Source: Candidatus Neomicrothrix sp. UBA4542 (lineage in GTDB: Bacteria; Actinomycetota; Acidimicrobiia; Acidimicrobiales; Poriferisodalaceae). Taken from it: a stretch of DNA of 5,568 nt. This document shows positions 1-5,219 of the stretch, one piece after another (the first letter of the stretch is position 1; every line of letters starts with the position of its first letter). Made by a program: the position numbers and the translations under genes. The notes below the pieces were generated by a model. It saw only the letters and a list, made by a program, of their open reading frames with translations. It was not told where the DNA came from and searched no databases. The stretch is from assembly GCA_002388005.1 (NCBI GenBank), contig DGLO01000115.1:1-5568 (forward strand). The letters run 5' to 3'.

Positions 1-956
1 CGCTTGGAGAGAAATGGGGTAGGGCACGAACCATCAGGATCGCAGTTTTTCTTTATGCGTTGGCATCATTGAGTTGCGCCACCGGTTCCTCGTTGTGGTT
101 GTTTTTTGGAGGTAGAGCAGCCCAAGGAGCGGTCAACGCATTTATGACCCCATTGCTCATAGCAACCCTTGCCGAGCTCACCCCAAGAGATCGGGTAGGT
201 CGTGCTGTCGGAACTTACGCCGCGTTTCAGGCGATCGGTGGAGTTCTGGGCATGTTGGTTGGAGGTGTCGCCGCTGATGTTGGCTGGAGATGGGCCTTTG
301 TAGCAATTGCTTCGGTGGCGGCCATCCTGAGTTGGATGCTTCCGAAGGCTCACACGTCGGAACGACCGACCGTGGTGGGGATGCGATCGGTGCTGAACCG
401 GCGGATGCTCATGTTGGGATTAGTAGCGCTCACACAGGCCATCGGTCCCGGTGGAGTGCAGCTTCTGGTCGCTCTCGTCAGTCGAGATGTGCTCAGTTTG
501 TCAGGATCTGCGACAGGAGCGTTACTGATCACTGGTTCATTGACCGCAGTGGTGCTAACACCGAGATGGGGTGCCATCATTGATCGAACCGGTGCCAAGC
601 GCGCCACAGTCTTGGCGCTCCTCCTATCGATGGCTGGCGCAGTTGTGTTGTCACAAGCCAAAACTGCTGTGGCTTTGGTCATGGTGTGGGCGGTGGTTGG
701 TGGGTTAGTGCAATGCATTGGGACTGGATTTCAGACACTCGCGGCTACCGGCGTACCCGGGAATAGGGGAGGGGGCGTGTCGTTTGTCCTTTCACACCGT
801 TTCCTAGGGCATGCGATTGGACCACTGATTTGGGTGCCAGTGTTCGAGCGAAACGTGTCGCTCTCTTATCTGGGCGCGGCGCTAGTGGGAGTCCTATCAA
901 TTGTGTTTGTCTACGCGGCCCAACACGACACTCTCACCTCAGATAAACACCGCTGA
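1..956 (+). CDS. MFS transporter, 3' part (5' end outside window)
   Basis: Inner-membrane secondary transporter of the major facilitator superfamily, probably a proton-driven exporter of small organic molecules; substrate unknown. The reading frame (codons from position 3) is open to the left edge, so the gene starts upstream. A TTG at 60 is not the start, because the 19 codons before it encode an MFS motif A (GEKWGRAR, nt 6-29) leading into TM3. About 317 residues are visible, roughly TM3 to TM12. They include a TM5 glycine-rich motif C-like segment ending in WRWAF (about nt 285-299), a hydrophilic central linker (about nt 345-405), and a second motif-A-like loop DRTGAKR (about nt 582-602) between TM8 and TM9. 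The WRW ending of TM5 is common in drug-exporter (DHA-type) families. The TGA stop (954-956) lies one base from the stop of the convergent dehalogenase gene. Family call firm; substrate and direction are inference. Confidence 0.9.
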   Translation, partial: LGEKWGRARTIRIAVFLYALASLSCATGSSLWLFFGGRAAQGAVNAFMTPLLIATLAELTPRDRVGRAVGTYAAFQAIGGVLGMLVGGVAADVGWRWAFVAIASVAAILSWMLPKAHTSERPTVVGMRSVLNRRMLMLGLVALTQAIGPGGVQLLVALVSRDVLSLSGSATGALLITGSLTAVVLTPRWGAIIDRTGAKRATVLALLLSMAGAVVLSQAKTAVALVMVWAVVGGLVQCIGTGFQTLAATGVPGNRGGGVSFVLSHRFLGHAIGPLIWVPVFERNVSLSYLGAALVGVLSIVFVYAAQHDTLTSDKHR

Positions 957-957
957 A

Positions 958-1842
958 CTACCGAGCTGGCAGCCAGTCAGCGATAGCCTGACCAATCTCA
1001 TGAGGACTGTCTTCTTGAACGAAGTGGCTGCCGCTCACGGTGACTTCGGTCTGGTTGGGCCAAGAGCGCACAAATTCGCGTTGCGGACCGGTGAGGATCG
1101 ATCCAGGGTCCGCGTTGATGAACAACTTCGGCACGTCCGAAGTGGTTAACCACCGACCATAATCCTCAACGATTGCAACGACATCAGCGGGTTCGCCTTC
1201 GATAGGAATTTCGCGAGGCCACGTCAAGGTGGGGCGACGATGCTGCGGGTCAAGAAACGGCCTGCGGTATTCAGTCATTTCTTCCTCGGTCAGGTCACGC
1301 AACACCGCGCTAGGAAGAACGCGTTCAACGAAAATGTTTTTCTCGATCACCATTTCCTCACCTGCGGGTGAACGAAAGCCTTGAAACACACGCCGGCCAC
1401 CCTCATCAAAGTTTTCCCACAAGATGTTAGAAACGACTGCCTCCATGTATGCGAGTCCGGCGACCCGATCTCGATGACGGTTGGCCCAATCGAAACCTAA
1501 TGCGGATCCCCAATCGTGAATTACGAACGTCACATGGTCACCAAGGTCCAGTTCGTTCAGCAGCTCATCTAAATATTCTCGATGATCCACGAATCGATAC
1601 GCGCCCGGGCTTACATCGTCAAGCTTGTCGGAATCTCCCTGCCCGATGAGATCTGGGGCAATACATCTCGCTTTGCCTGATAGGTGAGGAATGATGTTGC
1701 GCCACAGGTATGACGACGTCGGATTGCCATGCAAAAAGACGACCGGGTCACCTTCCCCGACTTCGTGGTAGGCCATTTTCTTACCCAAGACGGTTTTGTG
1801 TTGCTTGGAAAGCGGTTCGGCAGACAAGGGTGCGTCGGACAT
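958..1842 (-). CDS. dhaA: Haloalkane dehalogenase, HLD-II type (DhaA/LinB-like)
   Basis: Alpha/beta-hydrolase-fold enzyme expected to cleave carbon-halogen bonds hydrolytically, giving an alcohol and halide; cytoplasmic. The 294-residue product matches the usual length (about 290-300) and aligns by eye with DhaA throughout. All signature residues are visible: HGNPTSSYLWRNIIPH with halide-binding Asn40; nucleophile Asp110 followed by second halide ligand Trp111 (VIHDWGSALGF); catalytic acid Glu134 in YMEAVV; and His273 in SHFVQEDSP. The Asn/Trp pair with Glu after strand 6 is the HLD-II pattern. Start: ATG at 1842-1840 with AGAGGAG 7 nt upstream; the open frame continues to 2004 but that extension resembles nothing in the family. 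Stop is TAG (960-958). It is last in a minus-strand block but separated by 115 nt holding an inverted repeat, suggesting its own promoter. Renilla-type luciferase shares this scaffold and residues, so another activity is possible; substrate unknown. Confidence 0.93.
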   Translation of the reverse strand: MSDAPLSAEPLSKQHKTVLGKKMAYHEVGEGDPVVFLHGNPTSSYLWRNIIPHLSGKARCIAPDLIGQGDSDKLDDVSPGAYRFVDHREYLDELLNELDLGDHVTFVIHDWGSALGFDWANRHRDRVAGLAYMEAVVSNILWENFDEGGRRVFQGFRSPAGEEMVIEKNIFVERVLPSAVLRDLTEEEMTEYRRPFLDPQHRRPTLTWPREIPIEGEPADVVAIVEDYGRWLTTSDVPKLFINADPGSILTGPQREFVRSWPNQTEVTVSGSHFVQEDSPHEIGQAIADWLPAR

Positions 1843-1857
1843 GTTCACTCCTCTTCG
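1836..1857 (-). promoter_or_regulatory. Strong Shine-Dalgarno deciding the dehalogenase start
   Basis: On the minus strand, AGAGGAG lies at about 1855-1849 followed by TGAAC and the ATG at 1842-1840. This is the best ribosome binding site in the window. It places the start at the residue giving a 294-aa dehalogenase and argues against the 54-codon upstream extension of the same frame. Confidence 0.8.
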
Positions 1858-1957
1858 ACTGATGCGTTCACCCTTCCTACACCAGTTACATGCGTGATTT
1901 CCTAAATCACGGCAACAACCATCCCGACGAAGAACACCATCACTCCTATGCTCCGAC
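1843..1957 (-). promoter_or_regulatory. Probable promoter region of the dehalogenase gene
   Basis: This 115-nt non-coding gap is much longer than the other junctions of the minus-strand block (9 nt and a 4-nt overlap). It contains the 1893-1911 dyad and the Shine-Dalgarno. Immediately after the dyad, the minus strand reads ATCACG-CAT-GTAACT, similar to ATCACG-TAACTT at the oxidoreductase promoter. If TAACTG (1888-1883) acts as the -10, transcription would start near 1876 and leave a leader of about 34 nt. No convincing -35 is seen. Read-through from the upstream genes remains possible. Confidence 0.4.
1893..1911. repeat. Perfect inverted repeat, 8-bp arms with 3-bp centre; likely operator
   Basis: CGTGATTT (1893-1900), CCT, AAATCACG (1904-1911) form a perfect dyad in the 115-nt gap upstream of the dehalogenase gene, 51 nt before its ATG. 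A Rho-independent terminator for the preceding gene is unlikely: read on the minus strand the dyad is followed by CATGTAACTGG, with no T-run. A 19-bp dyad with AT-rich inner arms in a promoter-sized gap fits a binding site for a dimeric repressor (TetR, MarR or GntR size class); which family cannot be told. A weak promoter reading places TTGCCG (1915-1910) as -35 and TGTAAC (about 1890-1885) as -10, with the dyad in the spacer. The dyad is directly seen; its role is inference. Confidence 0.6.
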
Positions 1958-2614
1958 TCAAAGCCTGTCGAACATCGATAGAGCAGTAGCGATATCGGAT
2001 TCAAAAACGACGTCTGATTCCATCGCAGCTTCCAACCACTCGGGACGTCCGATAGATACGACAGCGATAGCTTTATCCATGTCTGCTAAGGCGGCGACTT
2101 GACGGACATGTTCCACCGCGTAATCAGGGGGACGAATATCGGACGCCAACTCCAATAAGGCCCAAGGATCGGGTGTGGTGTCGCCTAGCTGATCCGATGA
2201 GACCTCAAGAAGCTTTGACGACGTGGGCCGGGCCCCGCCACCGTCAAATCCTGAACCGTCAGCGATCACCAAACCCTCGATTTCACGAGGCCTAGAGCCA
2301 AAAAGAAGTAAGCCGACATAGGCACCGAGGCCGTAACCCAACACGACCGAAGGACCTATTTCAGCAAGGGCGGCATCGGCATCGGACATCAACGCCTCAC
2401 ACGTGTAACCACCCCCAGCGGGCAAAGTGGAATCGCCATGTCCAGTGAAATCCAACGCGAACACCGGGCCCGACCAACCTTGGGTAATAGATGGGGCAAC
2501 GGTGGGTGAGCGTTCTCCAAGCCCATGCAGAATCAACAATGGGCGCCCGCTACCTTCCCGAAGTTCATGAAGCGCCAGCTGTCTGCGCACATGATCAACA
2601 AACATGGTTCTCAT
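1958..2614 (-). CDS. Alpha/beta-hydrolase-fold protein lacking the nucleophile Ser (possible pseudoenzyme)
   Basis: Compact 218-residue alpha/beta-hydrolase-like protein, probably cytoplasmic; function unknown. The N-terminal half is typical: LLILHGLGERSP (residues 26-37) with the oxyanion HG motif, then ALDFTGHGDST (53-63). The nucleophile elbow (residues 93-97) reads GYGLG instead of GxSxG: residue 95 is Gly, codon GGC at 2332-2330, one transition from AGC (Ser). No late His in a GHxxxxE-type context follows, and the chain ends about 40-60 residues short of a normal member (usually 250-290), with tail PEWLEAAMES...ALSMFDRL. The frame is uninterrupted and codon use looks normal, so it is not obviously decayed. 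Start ATG overlaps the upstream stop (ATGA, 2614-2611), indicating translational coupling; Met4 (2605) is an alternative. It may be a catalytically inactive partner or a divergent family with another mechanism. Fold call firm, function open. Confidence 0.8.
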   Translation of the reverse strand: MRTMFVDHVRRQLALHELREGSGRPLLILHGLGERSPTVAPSITQGWSGPVFALDFTGHGDSTLPAGGGYTCEALMSDADAALAEIGPSVVLGYGLGAYVGLLLFGSRPREIEGLVIADGSGFDGGGARPTSSKLLEVSSDQLGDTTPDPWALLELASDIRPPDYAVEHVRQVAALADMDKAIAVVSIGRPEWLEAAMESDVVFESDIATALSMFDRL

Positions 2615-3543
2615 AAGGTCCGCCCTAAGAAATCAACCACAATTTCCGCAACGTCTTCGGGCCGTTCGATATGAACGAAATGTCCCGTGTTCCCCAATGC
2701 ATGGAACTCGGCCCCATCAGGCAAGATGGGTAACGCTTCATCTGGACTGGTTGCCCAACCCATTTCCTCTTCGATCGTGCCGACGATCCCTAAGAACGGA
2801 ACATGAAGACCACGAAGCCGAGGAATCGCCCACTCGGGTCTCCATGCTCCCGACGGCCCAAACCGCAACGTTGGATCGATCTTCCATCTCCAGCCATCGG
2901 TGTCTTCGCGCGCGCCGACAGTCACCAGATACTGCAACCACTCAACAGATAAGCGGGGGTTCATAACACGCCGTCGCTCTGCTAATCCTTGAAGAGTGTC
3001 CGCCCGACGAAGCGTGTGCCCGGCGCGTCGTCGATGATCCAGCCAAGCAGCCAATTCTGCATCGACAGCAGCTACATCGGTTCGGTCGATCTTGTGTCCG
3101 AAACCTCGTTCGTTAGGAATGCCATCAAGGTTGATCACGGCGCTGATCCGGTGGGGGAGCACCTCGGCAAGCTGGTTTGTCATTCCACCACCCTTGCTAT
3201 GCCCTAACACAGGAACGGGACTCACCGATTCAAGCGAAGCGAGGACCCGAGCCGCATCTCGCACATCGGCCTCCCAGGTGTAAAGCGCTGCCATATCGCT
3301 GTCGCCGTGACCTCGCTGATCCCAGGCCACCGCCCGGAAGCCCGCTTCGGCGAGCAATGGCCCCAAAATGTCGAACGTACCCGCGAAATCGAACCCGCCG
3401 TGTGCGAGTAGCACCGGCGGATTTTCCTCGGATCCCCACTCAACAACAGAGACTTCGATGCCGCCCACATCCACTCGACGGGTCCGGTCAGGGCGCCGAG
3501 CTTGAGGCACAGACGCGCGGATGACTTCAATTTCGCTCTGCAT
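2611..3543 (-). CDS. Alpha/beta hydrolase with intact Ser/His
   Basis: Serine hydrolase of the alpha/beta-fold family (310 residues, normal length), probably cytoplasmic; likely an esterase, lactonase or C-C bond hydrolase, substrate unknown. Visible elements are VLLAHGGFDFAGTF (44-57, oxyanion region), WDQRGHGDSD (74-83), nucleophile Ser116 in GHSKGGG, a cap-like helical stretch (about 150-245) rich in Arg and Trp, and His288 in GNTGHFVHIERPEDV. The acid after strand 7 is probably Glu258 in GTIEEE rather than the more usual Asp, though Asp140 (INLDG) is another candidate. The chosen ATG (3543-3541) lies 9 nt after the stop of the SCO6745-like gene and has no strong Shine-Dalgarno, so it probably relies on the upstream gene's translation. 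Its TGA stop overlaps the next ATG. It is the second gene of a minus-strand operon. Confidence 0.9.
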   Translation of the reverse strand: MQSEIEVIRASVPQARRPDRTRRVDVGGIEVSVVEWGSEENPPVLLAHGGFDFAGTFDILGPLLAEAGFRAVAWDQRGHGDSDMAALYTWEADVRDAARVLASLESVSPVPVLGHSKGGGMTNQLAEVLPHRISAVINLDGIPNERGFGHKIDRTDVAAVDAELAAWLDHRRRAGHTLRRADTLQGLAERRRVMNPRLSVEWLQYLVTVGAREDTDGWRWKIDPTLRFGPSGAWRPEWAIPRLRGLHVPFLGIVGTIEEEMGWATSPDEALPILPDGAEFHALGNTGHFVHIERPEDVAEIVVDFLGRTL

Positions 3544-3552
3544 AGCTCGGCG

Positions 3553-4281
3553 TTACTCAGCTAGAACGGCCTGCATGGCAGACACCGTGTCGATGATCGT
3601 CTGCCCTTCAGCTTCTGTAAGACACGACCACGCAGCGACCAGCATCTCATCAGTGAGAGTCTCTGCTGCTTGCCAACGGCCTTGATGATCATCGGTCACC
3701 TCGGCGCCCTCAGACCAGCCGAACATCGCGACGTCATCGGGACGACGAACCCTATGCGCCATTTCCGGAGAAAGGCCGCTAGCAGCAAGAGCCGCCAGAT
3801 GAACACTTCCGCGCATCTCACGCAGTACTGAGGTCAGCTGCATTGACCGTGCCGCCGGATCAGAGGCCAGAGGTTCGGCAGCAATTCCCGAAAAGAGAGC
3901 AAGAGCCCCTGGATCCTGGGCACTGACGACCTTGGCGGCAGCTTCGGTGTACGCCTCAAGCCCATCAAGACCAGAAAACTTAGCAATCCCAAAATTTTGG
4001 GCACAAGCAAGATATTCCCGGCCCGCTTCGCGAGGTTGCAGACGATCACGGGCCGAATCCCAAAGTTTCGTGACCATGCCCGGCTCGAAATATCCCATTG
4101 CGCTCTGAACGACTTTGGGTTCCACATCACCCAGAACTCCGCACCTGCCAAGCACGTAGAAGCGGAAGCCATCTAACCCGAGCTCTTTTCCTCGAGCCAA
4201 GGTGGCAGGATCGAAATAGAAGGCACCGCCGATACCGCCGATAATTGGAGACGCGGTCTGAACAAGTTCGATGGGGGTCAA
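3553..4281 (-). CDS. SCO6745/SalK-type family protein
   Basis: Member of an actinobacterial family named after Streptomyces SCO6745 (often annotated SalK-like, with a predicted helical winged-helix-like fold); biochemical role not established to my knowledge. The 242 residues show the family landmarks: an N-terminal stretch with AFYFDP (20-25), then GLDGFRFYVLGRCGVLGDV (35-53), GYFEPGMV (63-70), and the LREMRGSVHLAALAASGLSP segment (153-172), with His161 in the family's RG-x-x-H position. It has no signal peptide or membrane segment. The start is TTG (4281-4279): the only start codon between an in-frame TGA upstream and the conserved N-terminus, preceded by GGAAAG with an 8-nt spacer. It heads the minus-strand operon with the alpha/beta hydrolases, divergent from the oxidoreductase. 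Similar proteins often accompany catabolic or secondary-metabolic genes, so a regulatory or ligand-binding role is conceivable but unproven. Confidence 0.8.
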   Translation of the reverse strand: MTPIELVQTASPIIGGIGGAFYFDPATLARGKELGLDGFRFYVLGRCGVLGDVEPKVVQSAMGYFEPGMVTKLWDSARDRLQPREAGREYLACAQNFGIAKFSGLDGLEAYTEAAAKVVSAQDPGALALFSGIAAEPLASDPAARSMQLTSVLREMRGSVHLAALAASGLSPEMAHRVRRPDDVAMFGWSEGAEVTDDHQGRWQAAETLTDEMLVAAWSCLTEAEGQTIIDTVSAMQAVLAE

Positions 4282-4361
4282 AGTGAGATCTTTCCGTGAT
4301 GCAGGACCCTTTCAGACTGGCACAATCGCCCAGTGCTCGCCTGATCACGTAACTTTCTGTA
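4282..4361. promoter_or_regulatory. Divergent intergenic promoter region with spaced CGTGAT/ATCACG half-sites
   Basis: These 80 nt separate two divergent operons and must hold both promoters. CGTGAT at 4295-4300 and ATCACG at 4344-4349 face each other, 49 bp centre to centre; the same two half-sites make up the dyad at 1893-1911. The right one abuts the proposed -10 of the plus-strand gene, and the left one lies just before the Shine-Dalgarno of the minus-strand gene. TGATCA (4342-4347) is a small palindrome within the right site. No good sigma-70 -35/-10 pair is visible for the minus-strand operon; GATTGT (4327-4322 on the minus strand) is only a weak -10 candidate. Confidence 0.45.
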
Positions 4362-4362
4362 A
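4350..4362 (+). promoter_or_regulatory. Probable leaderless promoter (-10 TAACTT) of the oxidoreductase gene
   Basis: TAACTT at 4350-4355 matches the actinobacterial -10 consensus TANNNT, and the A of the ATG at 4362 follows after 6 nt, where transcription would start. No Shine-Dalgarno-like purine run precedes this ATG (CTTTCTGTA), as expected for a leaderless mRNA. No clear -35 is seen. Leaderless transcripts with this geometry are common in Actinobacteria; that this is one is inference from spacing. Confidence 0.5.
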
Positions 4363-5219
4363 TGACACACGACATCAAAATTGGGCTCTTCTCGATCAAC
4401 ACTGACCATCTTGTCGACGGTGAGGCGTTGGCTACCGTCGCGACGGCAGCCGAACAAGCAGGCTTCGAGTCGCTCTGGACTGCTGAACACGTTGTTTTGC
4501 CAGACCCACAGGTACCGCCGTCGCCTCTCCCACCTGACGCTCGCCTACTGGACCCGACAGTCGCTTTGGGATACGTCGCCGCGGTCACCAATGAGATCAA
4601 ACTGGGAACAGGGATCATTATCCTCCCCCAACGCAACCCGCTTGTGTTGGCAAAGGAACTAGCCAGTGTCGACGTACTGTCGAACGGACGAATGATCTTC
4701 GGTATCGGCGTCGGATACCTGCAACCGGAATTCGAAGCCATTGGCGTATCGATGGAGGATCGTGGCGCGCGGGCAACTGAATACATTGAAGCCATGCGTT
4801 CCATCTGGAACGACAACGACCCGTCTTACGACGGGAAGTTTGTGTCGTTTTCAGGCGTGAAGTCGTACCCGCAACCCATTCAACGCCCAGGCCCTCCGGT
4901 GGTCATGGGAGGTCATTCGAAACCCGCGTGGCGAAGAGCCATCACACACTGCGAAGGCTGGTATGGGTTCATGCTGAATCCCGAAGCCACAGGAGAAAAT
5001 CTTGCGGGGCTGGCCCGTGCTGGAGAACAATATGAACGGCCCGATTGGATGAACGAACTTGAGATCACCGTGACACCCCGCATGCGACCAGGACCAGAAA
5101 TGATCGACGCATACAGCGAACTTGGAGTCGATCGACTTGTACTCCTGGCCGGAGCCCAGTCGGTCGACGAATCCCTGGCCTTTATTGAGCACATCCACGA
5201 CACCCTCTTAAGCCAATGA
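4362..5219 (+). CDS. LLM-class F420-dependent oxidoreductase
   Basis: Luciferase-like monooxygenase superfamily enzyme (TIM-barrel fold), predicted to use coenzyme F420 or reduced FMN for hydride transfer or monooxygenation; cytoplasmic. The 285 residues match the usual 280-300 of Rv2161c-type members. Visible blocks are the N-terminal strand IKIGLFSIN (5-13), SLWTAEHVVLP (37-47), LGTGIIILPQRNP (81-93) leading to AKELASVDVLSNGRMIFGIGVGY (97-119), and PQPIQRPGPPVVMGG (170-184), all classic for the family. The ATG start sits 6 nt after a TANNNT box, suggesting a leaderless message. The TGA stop overlaps the ATG of the CoA-transferase, so the two are cotranscribed and probably act in one pathway. 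Choice of F420 over FMN rests on subfamily resemblance only; substrate unknown. A 229-codon antisense frame across it is a shadow. Confidence 0.92.
   Translation: MTHDIKIGLFSINTDHLVDGEALATVATAAEQAGFESLWTAEHVVLPDPQVPPSPLPPDARLLDPTVALGYVAAVTNEIKLGTGIIILPQRNPLVLAKELASVDVLSNGRMIFGIGVGYLQPEFEAIGVSMEDRGARATEYIEAMRSIWNDNDPSYDGKFVSFSGVKSYPQPIQRPGPPVVMGGHSKPAWRRAITHCEGWYGFMLNPEATGENLAGLARAGEQYERPDWMNELEITVTPRMRPGPEMIDAYSELGVDRLVLLAGAQSVDESLAFIEHIHDTLLSQ

Noticed and set aside
60..62. TTG at 60 as the start of the MFS transporter
   Set aside because: The frame is open to the window edge and the 19 upstream codons encode an MFS motif A and the beginning of TM3, so the true start is outside the window.
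976..992. Hairpin GTCAG/CTGAC as a terminator between the convergent genes
   Set aside because: Only 5 bp, within the dehalogenase coding region, with no T-run on either strand.
1893..1911. The dyad as a Rho-independent terminator of the preceding gene
   Set aside because: The stem is AT-rich toward its loop and is followed by CATGTAAC on the minus strand and GCAACAACC on the plus strand, with no T-run.
1843..2004. 54-codon N-terminal extension of the dehalogenase frame
   Set aside because: It resembles no dehalogenase N-terminus, overlaps the preceding gene, and is bypassed by a strong Shine-Dalgarno just before the ATG at 1842.
1958..2300. Frameshift hiding a normal C-terminus (acid and His) of the 218-aa hydrolase-like protein
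   Set aside because: The only other long minus-strand frame in the tail region (2004 downward) gives no GHxxxxE-type motif, and the in-frame tail reads as ordinary protein.
2604..3524. Several plus-strand frames of 60-120 codons under the hydrolase gene
   Set aside because: They lie opposite a 310-aa hydrolase with intact motifs, have no ribosome sites and give Arg/Pro/Ser-rich products typical of shadows.
4127..4816. 229-codon open frame antisense to the oxidoreductase
   Set aside because: Ser/Arg-rich shadow of a strongly conserved gene, also overlapping the SCO6745-like gene; no recognisable domain.
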